NCBI GenBank assembly: GCA_903813345.2
Contig: CAIIXF020000011.1
Location: forward strand, 8,838,842 to 8,902,841
Direction of reading: 5' to 3'
DNA: 64,000 nucleotides
DNA from: Owenia fusiformis
Taxonomy: Eukaryota; Annelida; Polychaeta; Sabellida; Oweniidae
Translations under genes and position numbers: made by a program
The notes under the pieces: generated by a model
Database searches by the model: none
Seen by the model: the letters and a program-made list of their open reading frames with translations, nothing else
What the model was told of the DNA's origin: nothing
In this document: piece after piece, positions 31,614 through 42,860 of the stretch
Layout: each line of letters starts with the position of its first letter
Numbering within the stretch: position 1 is the first letter of the stretch

Positions 31614-33300
31614 ATGCAATACGTGTTAGGGCGATGGATTGCGGTTGCGTCAACATTACCCACCCACCCCCAAAGATCGAGTAGCCTAATATTGAGAACT
31701 ATTGATGATGTAATAAATTATCTTGATGATGAGCAAGAGCATGGTATTATTTTGGCAATAGATTGCATTAAAGCGTACGATAGTATTTCTAAAGAATTCA
31801 TGTATGATTCCCTATCAATTTTTGGATTTGGGCAATCCTTTATACAATGGACCAAAACTTTGAACAATAATTGTATTAGTTACATTAATGGTTGGTTAAG
31901 TGGTGAAATATTATTAGAGCGAGGTATAAATTAAAGCAGTTTTTATATTTAATGCAGAGTTTTATTCTCTCTGACACTATGTTAAAAAGAATAAACACAT
32001 TGTTTTTTAAATTCATCTATCTCCGCTCCTGTATTATAGCGGCAGAGATTTTTTTCTTGTAAAGTAAGGCATGATAAAACATTGTTGGGGTACGCTTGCC
32101 AAATGATGAGGTCAAAATTCTGCAATATGCAGATGACACCACCATTTTTGTTAGAGATATCAACTCCTTCAAGAGTGTCTTGAATCTTGTTGATGAATTT
32201 TCGCTTATATCAGGTTTAAAGATGAACAAAGTTAAGTCTGAGGCATTATGGCTAGGTAAATGGAAGTTCAACAATTATACAATAGGAAATGTAAAATGGA
32301 AATTATTTCCAAGTAACAATGTGAAAAGTTTAGGTATTTTGTATAGCACTACTCAAAATGTTACTGAAACAAGAGAGAATTTAGAACCACGATTTGCTAG
32401 ATGTGAACACATATATAATGAAAATGTGGTTCATGAGAAACTTAATAATGTATGGTAGAGTCACATTGGTAAAAGCCCTGCTGGCATCAAAGTTTTTATA
32501 TTTAATGCAGAGTTTTATTCTCTCTGACACTATGTTAAAAAGAATAAACACATTGTTTTTTAAATTCGTCTGGGCTAAAGGCAAATACAAGGAAGAAGAG
32601 TTGAAACATATACCTGAAAAAGTAAAGCGCAACGTACTGGTTCAAAATTATGACAAAGGTGGCTTAAAAATGTTAAATATGTTTGACATGCAGATGGCTT
32701 TCATTTTTAAGTGGATAAAATTGTTGTTTGTACCGGGAAATGGCCACTGGCGATGTCTGCCTACATATAATTGTAACATCTATGCATGTAATTTAACTAT
32801 TTTTAATTGTAACGGTGACATTAACAATTCTGAACTGCCAGAATTTTATGACAATACTAGGATGCTGGCAGAAGTACAAAGCTCCAGCTAACATTGCAAT
32901 GCAACAACCCTAATTCAATATACAGGCTTAAGCCAATATTAGCTAAACGATTATTGTTGAAAATTTGAATGTTAATGAAGTTAAAATGAATTTTATGGGT
33001 AAATAAAGACATGACACAATGTACCAGTTCAGATTTTAGAAATGAATTTGTCAAACGTAGAAATTGTACCAATGAAAATGTGCTCCGTATTTTACATTGG
33101 AAATCACTTCACAATATCTATCCTTGTAATTCAAAATTAAAAATTCTCCTTTATGTGACCATTGTGGAGTAAATGACACTATTGTACATCATTTTATTAA
33201 ATGTAATAAAGTTAAAGATACTTTGAATAATTTCAATTTGACAGATGAACAAATTTTAGGTCTTCAAACATGTTTTAATTATAAAGATGGATATAGTGAT
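31614..33300 (+). mobile_element. Degenerate non-LTR retrotransposon (reverse transcriptase part)
   Basis: Fragments in different frames follow one another. At 31680-31934 an RT palm-like piece reads ILAIDCIKAYDSISKEFM. At 32096-32390 the catalytic-box region reads LQYADDTTIFV, with FSLISGLKMNKVKSEALWLG and SLGILYS after it. At 32480-32760 a C-terminal region has FKFVWAKGK and GGLKMLN. At 33000-33300 a poorly preserved tail follows. The layout fits an L1-like element. Stops, frame changes and the duplicated block at 31937-32015 show that it is dead. The N-terminal endonuclease and RT start are missing. Confidence 0.8.
31937..32015 (+). repeat. Misplaced copy of the LINE segment 32489-32567
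   Basis: TTTTTATATTTAATGCAGAG and the following roughly 75 bases match 32489-32567 almost exactly but lie upstream, between the two RT palm pieces, where a different sequence is expected. Confidence 0.85.
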
Positions 33301-33578
33301 TAGGTTTTCTGTATAAAAAGTCATTTTTCTCCTTCCCTACCCCATTGGAGCGCCATCTGGCGTTTGGGAAGTGAATCGGGACTAAATATTTATAAGGTAG
33401 GTTCTAATTTATCTGAAAACATGTCAAAGTTCAGTGGGAAATCTCATTTTAAGCTGGCGGCGGAGTGATTTTGACCTTGGTGATTTTACTTACCAGAATT
33501 CTCTGAGAAATCTGACGATAGAGGGGGTTAGTGTCTTCAAGTTTATTTATCTCAAAAATTCGGCAATACAATACATGG

Positions 33579-34797
33579 CAGTGGCGTAGCGTGGGTATTT
33601 TGTGAGTGTACGCCGCGAATAAGCGAAATAGACGTGCTTTGAGGGGGGTTCGGGGGAGGTCCCCCCAAGAAAAAAAGAAACTGAAAAAGAAAATGAGATA
33701 GCATTTGAAGCGTTCTGGGGCGTTTGAAATACGAAATTCCGACTATTATGGACGAATAGAATGTAAATTATTAGCCATTTTTGAAGTGTGGGGCAAATCA
33801 AAATAAAAAATCAACTGTTTTCTAAATTTTGAGAGTACGCCATGTAGAGGTCGCAACGGTACTGAAAACCAGTACCGGTAACCGTCACGCTAATAACCGT
33901 ACCGTTACCGAAATACCGGTAAAAATATGTAAGATAAAATGCCAATGCGCTGCCACCCCCACTTTGTTCCTAACTCTCTCCGTAGCTTCTCAAGTCTATA
34001 TGCATTCATGGTGCAAGACCGATTTGAACCCATACTGATGAACTTCACGAAATAGTATGTAACTATCTTATGAATCAAGATGTATTTTTAGTTTTAAATT
34101 AAACGTATTACACATTTCAAACCATTTCTCAACTGCATCAATAGCAAGCGACGTGCAGTATACATGGGGGTGGGGTAGGTAAAATACATTTTATTGACTG
34201 TCTTGAGTTCTGGAAAGTAAACGGAGGAAAACATCCTGATGTGGCGAGTTTGGCTGAAACATATTATGCTATTCCTGCGTCATCCGTGTCAAGTGAACGC
34301 CAGTTCAGTGCAGATGGCAACACCATCACTTAAAAACGCGCACGACTTCAACCTGAGGTTGTCAATGCCTTGTTGTTCGCAAATGACTATTGCAAACATA
34401 ATTCAGTTTCTGGATCTGATGTTGACACTACAACTACACCGGAACTGCCAAACATAACTACAACGAAATCTGAGCCTGGGCATGAAGCTACTAAGCCTAC
34501 ACAAGAACTGCCAAACATGGACATCACACCTGAACTGCCAAACATGGAAATCACACCTGAACTGCCAAACATGGACATCTAAATGTCTATGTAAATGTAC
34601 GCATCGTGAAAGTGGAAATTAAACGAAATAATTAAAAAAACGACGTGTCTTTTATTTTCCCGGGGATTGTCGTCGGTTAACCGGTTAATAATTTTGATAC
34701 CGGCAAATGCTCAATTCCGTACCGAAACCGTATAACCGGAATTACCGTCAGCCTCTAACGCCATGGCGTTTTATGCGTATATGACGCTACGCCATTG
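33579..34797. mobile_element. Outer inverted-repeat element carrying a nested hAT
   Basis: CAGTGGCGTAGCGTGG at 33579 is mirrored by a right end reading ACGCTACGCCATTG (34784-34797). The hAT copy at 33845-34757 inserted inside it, duplicating ACGCCATG. Confidence 0.7.
33845..34757 (+). mobile_element. hAT transposon remnant with 8-bp target duplication
   Basis: ACGCCATG stands on both sides (33837-33844 and 34758-34765). The ends TAGAGG and CCTCTA are inverted, and ACCGGTA/TACCGG motifs follow inside at both ends. At about 34209-34400 the + strand encodes the C-terminal hAT dimerisation block: DVASLAETYYAIPASSVSSE, then RQFSADGN. A TAA just after that block, at about 34331-34333, breaks the frame. 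Downstream a 27-base repeat gives PELPNMDIT copies to a stop at 34580-34582. Only the 3' part of a transposase remains. Confidence 0.85.
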
Positions 34798-35441
34798 ATG
34801 GTAAGATTGTTCTAGCAGGCTAGGCGAGTCTCTCCCGAACACTTTGGTATGTTGCACTAGGCTTGGATACTAATCGTTAATAAGATACAGGGTAAAATCA
34901 TTATAATGGCCGTCTATGGGAAACTCTTCTGTGGTCTCCAACCGATGTTCTAGGCCTAATAGCCAGAAAAACAATCCAAATTTTCAACTGCCAGAACTAT
35001 TTAGGTAATATTAAAAGCGACTGTTTAACAAACAAAAGATATTAAATTTGTACTGGTACCCGGGGACTGGTATCTTTATTTTGTATGATTGATGTTAATG
35101 TTCAATTGTAAGTTAATTTAAAAGGAAAATAAATGTTATTTAAAAAGAATCATACCCACCGTGATCATTCTCAAAATTCATTTCGTTCGTTGCGTACCTT
35201 CACTTTGCACTGGACGAAAGGCTCCCGTGATCACTTGCTTTTAATATGCAATAATGTATGCTCCCTATGATTTCCCGCCATTTCCTATTCAACCAATCAG
35301 GCTCTTGATTGCATTGAAGAAATATCATGGACGAGACGAGGTAAGGATTTATCCCAAATTTTGTAATAATTCTCATTAATATAATCGAATCCTAACGATA
35401 ATTTACCTTCATGTTTATAAAGTAAATAGTATATGCTTCAT
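34798..35441. other. Spacer between mobile elements
   Basis: Nothing recognisable beyond AT-rich single-copy-looking sequence; no splice-supported ORF. Confidence 0.5.
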
Positions 35442-35540
35442 CATAGGCTAAGGGTTAAGTAATAGTAAGCTGTATATATAAGAGACAGGTCCACAAGTAA
35501 GATTGAAAATTATTCAAATTTTTTTAGTCTTGGCACTAGC

Positions 35541-36403
35541 TAACCAAACCCGTCTGGCCCAGTTATCTACTCTCGATATCGTAGATCTGGGCCAGACAAG
35601 GTCCAATGCTAAAAAGGGGGGATTTACTCCGGAAAAAACATGTAGCTGAATCATCACTTATTATTCATTCCCTATTAGCCATCCAACCAAAACATCGGGT
35701 ACCATGTAAACCCAAGTATTTATTTGAAATAAAGAGAACATAACTTACGCATAAATGTGGTGTTTTGTTTGTTATATTGATGTTGAAATGGGCACAACAT
35801 TTCGTCAATATTTCGTCAGTTCTCCGCACCGAATAAAGTCATGTGATGTGACGTAACACGAGTGTGACGCGATAATTTTTAAACTTTCATGGAACGAAAA
35901 TACATTTCCCGGGAATCAATACATTCCAAATATTACGATTTGTTCAGCAGATTTGTTATCAAAACGTAGATTACTTTATAAAACAGACGTGTCTGTGTTG
36001 TATTTAAACTGGAAAGAAATATGGTGGACATTAAATATGATTTTTCAATTTGTTGAACTGACGGAATGTAGAACTGAACGAAATAAGCAGCCGAGACTTC
36101 TCGATATTCTACGAGATCACGAACAGATTGCAGAAGAATTTTTCTTTTTGCTGCGTTTAGACGTTTCGTTCTTATTTATTAGCCGTCATCCAGCGATGGA
36201 AACCTAATATAAATACAAAGTTTGATACAAGGAACAAACACGTAAGTGATTTTTATGATGTTTATTCATTTATCAGCACGTATTATACATTGAAAAACCA
36301 GTGTGTTTTTTCCGGAGTAAATACCCCATTTTTTGCATTGGATCGAGTCTGGCCCAGATCTACGACGTCAGGAGTAGATAACTGGGCCAGACGGGTTTGG
36401 TTA
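35541..36403. mobile_element. Mutator-like non-autonomous element with 9-bp duplication
   Basis: TAACCAAACCCGTCTGGCCC opens and its complement ending CGGGTTTGGTTA closes the element. Inverted similarity runs for about 110 bases (to TACTCCGGAAAAAACA). GGCACTAGC stands on both sides (35532-35540 and 36404-36412). Long ends plus a 9-bp duplication are the usual Mutator signature. An 84-codon ORF (35953-36207) inside has no recognised family. Confidence 0.88.
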
Positions 36404-36556
36404 GGCACTAGCCTAGTTCTCCTTACTGGTATCAAATTTTATTCCAAAATTTCTCCAAAATCTTCTTCAAAGTGTTTTTCAAACTTATATCATTGTTTTT
36501 TTCAAATCTTTATCTAAAAACTGCATATTATACTGCATATAAAACAACAACTATGG

Positions 36557-36672
36557 AAACCTACAATTGCCTGCAAGCTGAAACTGATTGTCACTGGTGG
36601 AGGTCAGGGAGGTCAGCAGTGACCAATCAGATCACTTGTTTACTAATGAACTTGCCAGGCAATTGTAGGTTT
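36557..36672. mobile_element. Hairpin MITE of about 116 bp
   Basis: AAACCTACAATTGCCTG and CAGGCAATTGTAGGTTT are exact inverted ends. Inside, CTGATTGTCACTG and CAGTGACCAATCAG also pair. Confidence 0.8.
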
Positions 36673-36968
36673 TCAGAAATTCTCTCTTTTAGACAGCATT
36701 ATTCACTCTACATCATCTGACTGAGTTTCAATCTTAGGTAAGAGCTACAAACTATCAATTTTATATCAACTCCCCATGGCTTTTTGAAAATAATACACTA
36801 AATATTGTTGAAATCTCCATCTTAACAAGTGGTCTAAGTCAGAGTTGTTCACCTGTCTCTTATATATACAGCTTACTATTACTTAACCCTTAGCCTATGT
36901 GCTTCATGTTATTGTAGTATAATTTACTAGATATTTCTATGAGAAATATTTCTATATGAGAAATATCA

Positions 36969-37060
36969 ACTTGAAGTTGCATTTTTCAAACGTTAGAATC
37001 TAGGCTACTATATTTGTGAAGTTGAAGTTGCATTTTTCAAACGTTATATTTGTGAACCTA
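36969..37060 (+). repeat. Tandem duplication of about 55 bp
   Basis: TTGAAGTTGCATTTTTCAAA followed by CGTTA recurs in direct orientation; a diverged third piece lies near 38068. Confidence 0.7.
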
Positions 37061-37464
37061 ACATGCTAAGCTTATATAAATTTAATGTGTATTTTCTCTT
37101 TATCTCATTCTGATTTTTTGTACAATGCATTCTCGTTGCATCTTGTGTTGAGTGAATAAAATATCAATGCATTGTCGCCAATTCAGTATTGTTGAGAAAT
37201 TTGAGAAAAATTGGAATATATAAAGGCAGCCATTTGATTGTTTTTCCATGAAATATCCCCATTTCCAATCGCCTTTAGCATGCCTAACCATTGACAAGGT
37301 ACAGTGACAAAATATACCGTAGTACACTTTTGATGTATGATGTCACTATTCAACCAATTTGAAGCAAAGTCAATTATGCAAGTGTTAGGTCTTAAAAAAT
37401 TTATCTTGGAATACTTGAAAGATTTCATGTTTATTTTGTGTGTATTCGTTTAGGAGGACATTTA

Positions 37465-37701
37465 CAGTTGGGGACATAAATAAATGACAGGTGGATTTGC
37501 TGAAGTGAGGATTTCCCATGTTAAAAATAAGAGAATTTACAAGAGGCCATAAATCAGTGGATGAGATTATACAAAATGTAAAATATACAAATTTTAAGGG
37601 ATATGTATCTAGACAATATTGGAAATTATGGGCTTTCAGACCACCATAATTAGGAAATGGTGATCGAAAATCGACCTGTCATTTATTTTTGTCCCCAACT
37701 G
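37465..37701. mobile_element. Tc1/mariner-type MITE with TA duplication
   Basis: CAGTTGGGGACATAAATAAA opens and TTTATTTTTGTCCCCAACTG closes it. TA flanks both sides (37463-37464 and 37702-37703). About 237 bp, non-coding. Confidence 0.82.
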
Positions 37702-38902
37702 TAACTTTCTAATAACGTTAAAAGATTTTCGAACATTGCTCAATTTCTTTCGTAGTCAATCTACCCACGAAAATTGATCAGTTGGAAAATGTTGGGTTTT
37801 TCACATTTCCTTCGATCATTTTTTCCCCTGTTACCATAGAGTGTCGATTATTTTTATCAGTGTACGATTTCGTCTGTCGCACCTCACTTCAGAAAGTAAA
37901 AAAGTATGGACAAAAATTAGGAAAGAACTGGTGAGATAAATAGGCTTATAGTTGAAATCTATGAACATTTCTCTTGATATAATAGCCCTAAAGATTAATT
38001 GTCTTCATGTTCATAAAGCAGAAACCATGGGCTTCATGTACATATAATTCATTGGATATTTTTCTGGAAGTATCAACTTGAAGTTGTAATTTTACACTCT
38101 AGATCCCGGCCAGATTCTTTTGTAGTAAAATCAGTAGCTCAATAAATATTCCTCAAGATGAGACACCTCAAAATTTCAAATTTTAAAATGACGATTGTGG
38201 AGATATTTCTGAAAAATATGTGACAAATCATACCTCATTCGAAGCGTCTTGTTATTCTTTAACTTTTTTTATCACCAATGACCGTTATTCAAGCAATACT
38301 GCATTGATAAGAGGCCAAAACAGTGATATTTTATCGCTGGACTCTTGTCTGTCCAAATCTGAATGATGCTCCCGTGGTTCCAGAAATGTGACGTCATCAG
38401 TACAATGATATTTGGACACACAAGAGTCTGGATCTCGTGAAAAATATTCGCCGTATTAAAAGTCAAATAACTGCATCCATAGGTTATTTACTCGAACCAA
38501 ACAAGTAGAAATAGAAAGATGAAGATCTCAGCTATAAAATAAGTGCAAAATCTGTCACAGGGAAGCAGGTACCATTTTGTATAAGGAACATTTTGAAAGG
38601 TGGTCAATTTTTTTTTGAAATTTTCCAATTTAGTGACGCATCTTCTGTATTATTCTTTGAGCCTATGAGATCCTACTACAAAACGATCTGGCCAATATCT
38701 GTGTAATATTACAAACTTTCTGTCCGACAGTCAAAAAATCAATTTTTAGCACGGACATCTATTTCTATTTCTATTAGTGTAAAAAGTTACTAAAATAGTT
38801 AATGTTAATGTAAAATGCATTAGTTGACTAGGCTAGAGCTAATGGTAAAATAAGTTTACTAAAAAATTGTCCTTTTATATACATGAACTGACCTGCAGTT
38901 AT
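37702..38902. other. Non-coding stretch with a diverged foldback
   Basis: The region 38105-38165 (GGCCAGATTCTTTTGTAGTA and on) faces a diverged inverted copy at about 38640-38695. A smaller hairpin near 38335-38430 pairs GGACTCTTGTCTGTCCAAAT with ATTTGGACACACAAGAGTC. No gene is seen. Confidence 0.6.
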
Positions 38903-39078
38903 CTATATATTTCTAAGATGGTTAATCACAGAATGTTTGAATGTTGGCACTTGTGAGTCTAAAGTGTTCCCAGGTAATTTATTCCATTCCACTATTGTTC
39001 TTGGTATGAAACTATATTTATATAAGTCTGTCCTGGTATTGGGGATTATGAATTTGAGGGGATGAGAGTTCCTTGTTG

Positions 39079-39581
39079 CAGGCCTGTCAACTGTCCCGCA
39101 ATTTGCGTATTTGTCACGCATTTGCTGAAGAATTTGAAGTCACGCCAGTTTTTTTTGCGTGACAGAAAATGTCACGCAAAATACGCATTTTACCTGGTAA
39201 TTGTCAAGCAAAAATATTTCTGTAGAAATCTTTTCGAAATATGTTTACGATACGGTAAAAATACGAACGCCGGAAAAAACCGAACGCAAATTGTTCGGAT
39301 TTGTCACGCGATTCCCGTATGTGTCACGCATGTTCATTGGAAATTTTTCGTACCTACCCCCCCCCCCCCCCCCCCCCCCCCCCGTTGACGACATCCCGAG
39401 CGTAGCGAGCGCGAAAAATTTGAGGTGTTCAAAGTTTGGCAAAGGTGCTCAAACTTTGGCCAAAGGTGTTTAAAAGTTGGCCAAAGGTGTTCAAAATTTG
39501 GACAAAAGTGTTCAGATTTGGACTTAGGTGTCCAACATTTTGAAGTCACTCATATTAGGTGGTCCCAAGTTGACAGCCCTG
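39079..39581. mobile_element. DNA element with 6-bp TTGTTG duplication inside the LINE
   Basis: CAGGCCTGTCAACT opens and AGTTGACAGCCCTG closes it, inverted with one mismatch. TTGTTG flanks both sides (39073-39078 and 39582-39587). The interior has a 27-base poly-C tract (about 39357-39383), GTCACGC motifs and a 20-bp tandem repeat (GGTGTTCAAA + TTTGGCCAAA) at 39421-39535. Superfamily unknown. Confidence 0.82.
39421..39535 (+). repeat. Degenerate 20-21 bp tandem repeat
   Basis: About five copies of a unit like GGTGTTCAAAATTTGGCCAA. Overlapping ORFs on both strands are products of the repeat. Confidence 0.75.
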
Positions 39582-39786
39582 TTGTTGTGACGAATTGGTT
39601 TTGGGGTCTGATGTAGGGAGGGATGTTAATGGCTGCTTTTCCATTCATTGCCTTTGTGGAAAGTGTTAGCCTTGCAATATATCTCCTATGTGCCAGGCTA
39701 TCCCACTCTAGATGTTTTAGTGCATTGGTGACACATGTGACACGGGGCAGGCAATTTTGATCTATCGTAGACCATATCAGTATCAA

Positions 39787-40951
39787 ATTGCTGATATTTC
39801 AATCTCGTCTTGCGAGGCCATTTTGATTTGAAACATCTTGAATTTGGTTTCAAAATGAAGCTGGTCACGCCCACTTTCAGAGTTATCAATGAATCATTTA
39901 CTACGACTACTATATTCATTTAGGACGCGTGTAAAGTTAACCAATCAGAAAGACAATTGTTCCATATATGGCAGTTCATTAACATATTCAGTGTTTACTA
40001 CTGCTTTTCGCGTCATGACAACACGAGTAGTAACCAATCAAGATGCCGTATTTTATCACGTGAGTTCAGAGTGACACGCACGCGACATGTTGTCTGAGGT
40101 GATCGCGATGTTGAACAATTTATTCTCGGAATTTGTCCAGAGAAATCAGCGATTCTAAATTAAGGTAGGATCTGCCATTTTTTCCTGTACAAGTTATAAC
40201 TTATCTCTATCGAATCCTAAAGTTTTTGAAGAAGATATGAAGCGTAGGTTTAAAAACGAAGCGATTAATTTGACGATCTGATTTTGCAATTTGCAATGGC
40301 CAATTTACTGCAAGTCCAGTGCATGTATTTGACAAGAGATAGCGTCAAGTCTTGTTTTTGAGTGGCTTAACAAGCATTTAGATACAAGATCCATATTTTC
40401 TAAATTTGATAACTTTGCAGAAAACCTGTTTTCATAATCTGTTTTCCGCGTCTAGATTCAAACTGAGTATGATAATAGGATCGCTGGAATCTTCAGTCAA
40501 TGGCAACGGGTCTTCATTCCAGAACATTTTTAGTTGATTCTCCGTCATAGATCTTGTCTAAAGTCCCCATATCTGCTCTCTTACTGCCATACTTGCACAC
40601 ATTTCCCCTCCTTAAATTGTCTTCATTCAAATTACACCCTCTCGCCGATTTATATAGCCATTTCCCAGAACCCGGGAATCAGAATCGCTGATGTTTGCCA
40701 TATTGAACATATTATATGTACTGTAATATCTGTACATTGCCTGCTACGCGTAATGGTCACGTGACTAGCGCATTACAGGAAAAATGGGGAATTTCGAAAC
40801 AACAATTTTTGGGCACTTTTATTGCAAATTTCAGGTATTTATAAAGTGTTTGTGGTATAAAATATAATCCACAGACATAAATGAACATCCAAACTACATA
40901 TTTCATTAAGTTTTGGAGCCTTTTTTGCTCTTAAATTAACATCTTTAAATT
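39787..40951. other. Non-coding stretch
   Basis: No gene, and no clear repeat structure apart from short direct and inverted matches. An ORF at 40534-40764 has no recognisable features. Confidence 0.5.
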
Positions 40952-42360
40952 TTCAAGGTCGAAGGTCAAGGTCATTAAACTAGGTCACAAATGATGTTAT
41001 CCAAGTTTCTCAAAGTTTGAGACTACAAATCAATTCTTGTCATCAAAATTCCAAGAAAACCGCTAACCTGTTCAACTTGAAATTTTTACACATGCAATAG
41101 CAGACTAGTGCCAAGATCTGATTAGGTTAAGGGCATGCTGGGTAAACTACGTGGCGGCCATTTTGAATTTTTCAACAAATCTTGTCATCAAAATTCCAGG
41201 AAAACCACTTATCCGTTCAACTTGATATTTTTACAGATGCAAGAGCAGACTATTGCCAAGATCTGATTAGGTTTTGGGTATGCTTGCTGAATTACATGGT
41301 GGCCATTTTGAATTTTTCAATTTGGCGGCCATTTTGAATTTTTCAACTTGCTCCAAATTGACCAATTTTTTTTTTAAAAACATCTACAAGTTCTCAGAAG
41401 TTCAAATCTGACCTTAGATTTCAGATTTGACCTTCAGTGACCTTGAAAAGGTCAAAAAATTGATTTTCTAAATTGATATTTTGGATTTAAATTTAGGTCA
41501 GCTTAATTACAAAAGACCTACTGAGGTCTGAAAAAGTTAAATTTTCAAGGTTGAAGGTCAAGGTCATTAAACTAGGTCACAAATGATGTTATCCAAGTTT
41601 CTCAAAGTTTGAGACTACAAATCAATTCTTGTCATCAAAATTCCAAGAAAACCGCTAACCTGTTCAACTTGAAATTTTTACACATGCAATAGCAGACTAG
41701 TGTCAAGATCTGATTAGGTTTAGGGCATGCTGGGTAAACTACGTGGTGGCCATTTTGAATTTTTCAACAAATCTTGTCATCAAAATTCCAGGAAAACCAC
41801 TTATCCGTTCAACTTGAAATTTTTACAGATGCAAGAGCAGACTATTGCCAAGATCTGATTAGGTTTTGGGTATGCTGGCTGAATTACATGGTGGCCATTT
41901 TGAATTTTTCAATTTGGCGGCCATTTTGAATTTTTCAACTTGCTCCAAATTGACCAATTTTTTTTTTTAAAAACATCTACAAGTTCTCAGAAGTTCAAAT
42001 CTGACCTTAGATTTCAGATTTGACCTTCAGTGACCTTGAAAAGGTCAAAAATTTGATTTTCTAAATTGATATTTTGGATTTAAATTTAGGTCAGCTTAAT
42101 TACAAAAGACCTACTGAGGTCTGAAAAAGTGAAATTTCAAGGTCGAAGGTCATCAAATTCGGTCACAAACAATGTTATCTAAATTTTCCCAAAGTTCAAG
42201 ACTACAAATAAATTCTTGTCATCAAAATTGCAGGAAAACAGCTAACCTTGTCAACTTGAAATGTTTACAGATGCAAGAGCAGACTAGTGCAAGGTCTGAT
42301 TAGGTTTTGGCCATGCTGGGTAAATTGCATGGTGGCCAGTTTGCTCTTCAAAGTGCGATA
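40952..42360 (+). repeat. Tandem array of about 590-bp units (2.4 copies)
   Basis: TTTTCAAGGTCGAAGGTCAA at 40957 recurs at about 41548 (one change) and, diverged, at about 42135. Within each unit there are two shorter internal repeats around GGGTAAACTACGTGGCGGCC and GGCGGCCATTTTGAATTTTT. GCCATTTTGAA recurs as in the other families. Confidence 0.88.
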
Positions 42361-42860
42361 TTTATCACTGTGTGTCTTGTTTTTGTGATTTTTTGAAAAT
42401 ATACTTCTTAAAGATTCATATTATATAAAAAGAATCCTGGAATTCCAATTTACCCTTTTCAAAAAATTTCTAAGTCCTTATATAGGTACACTAATGGGTA
42501 CGGATCCTTTGAAATCCCAGAATCTCCTTTCGCCATTCTCTCTGACTGTGATTTTAAGAAAAAGTTCAAATGCCTCAATCGAATCATTTCATTTTGACAT
42601 TTGGTCTACTTACTCATATTTATATGACTTATTTTTTTAAGTGAAATGTTTGCCTATTCGCCAAGTCGACAGTCAGCAGATTCTCGAAATTGGATCCATA
42701 GGCAGTAAGAAACTCAAGTCATTTTCCTTAGAAAACTTTCCCACTCACGGCCACAGTCAGCACCATCTATCTAATATAATAGAATGAAGTCCGGTAACTT
42801 AGAAAAAAGGAAAATTCTAAATAATCTTTATCACACCCTAAGGTGCTATATTGTAATTAG

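Larger units (their letters stand above)
35442..36899. repeat. Outer foldback with 49-bp perfect arms
   Basis: 35442-35490 (starting CATAGGCTAAGGGTTAAGTA) and 36851-36899 are exact inverted copies over 49 bases. A Mutator-type element sits between them, as does a small hairpin at 36557-36672. Confidence 0.9.
38903..39786 (-). mobile_element. Non-LTR retrotransposon 3' fragment, split by an insertion
   Basis: On the - strand, 39786-39582 encodes the end of an RT ORF (NALKHLEWDSLAHRR, AMNGKAAINIPPYIRPQN). After the insertion at 39079-39581 the same ORF resumes at 39078-38903 (RNSHPLKFIIPNTRTD, SFIPRTIVEWNKLPG). Jockey/CR1-like elements commonly end with this type of block. With one copy of TTGTTG and the insert removed the frame is continuous (FVTTRNSHP). 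Confidence 0.85.
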
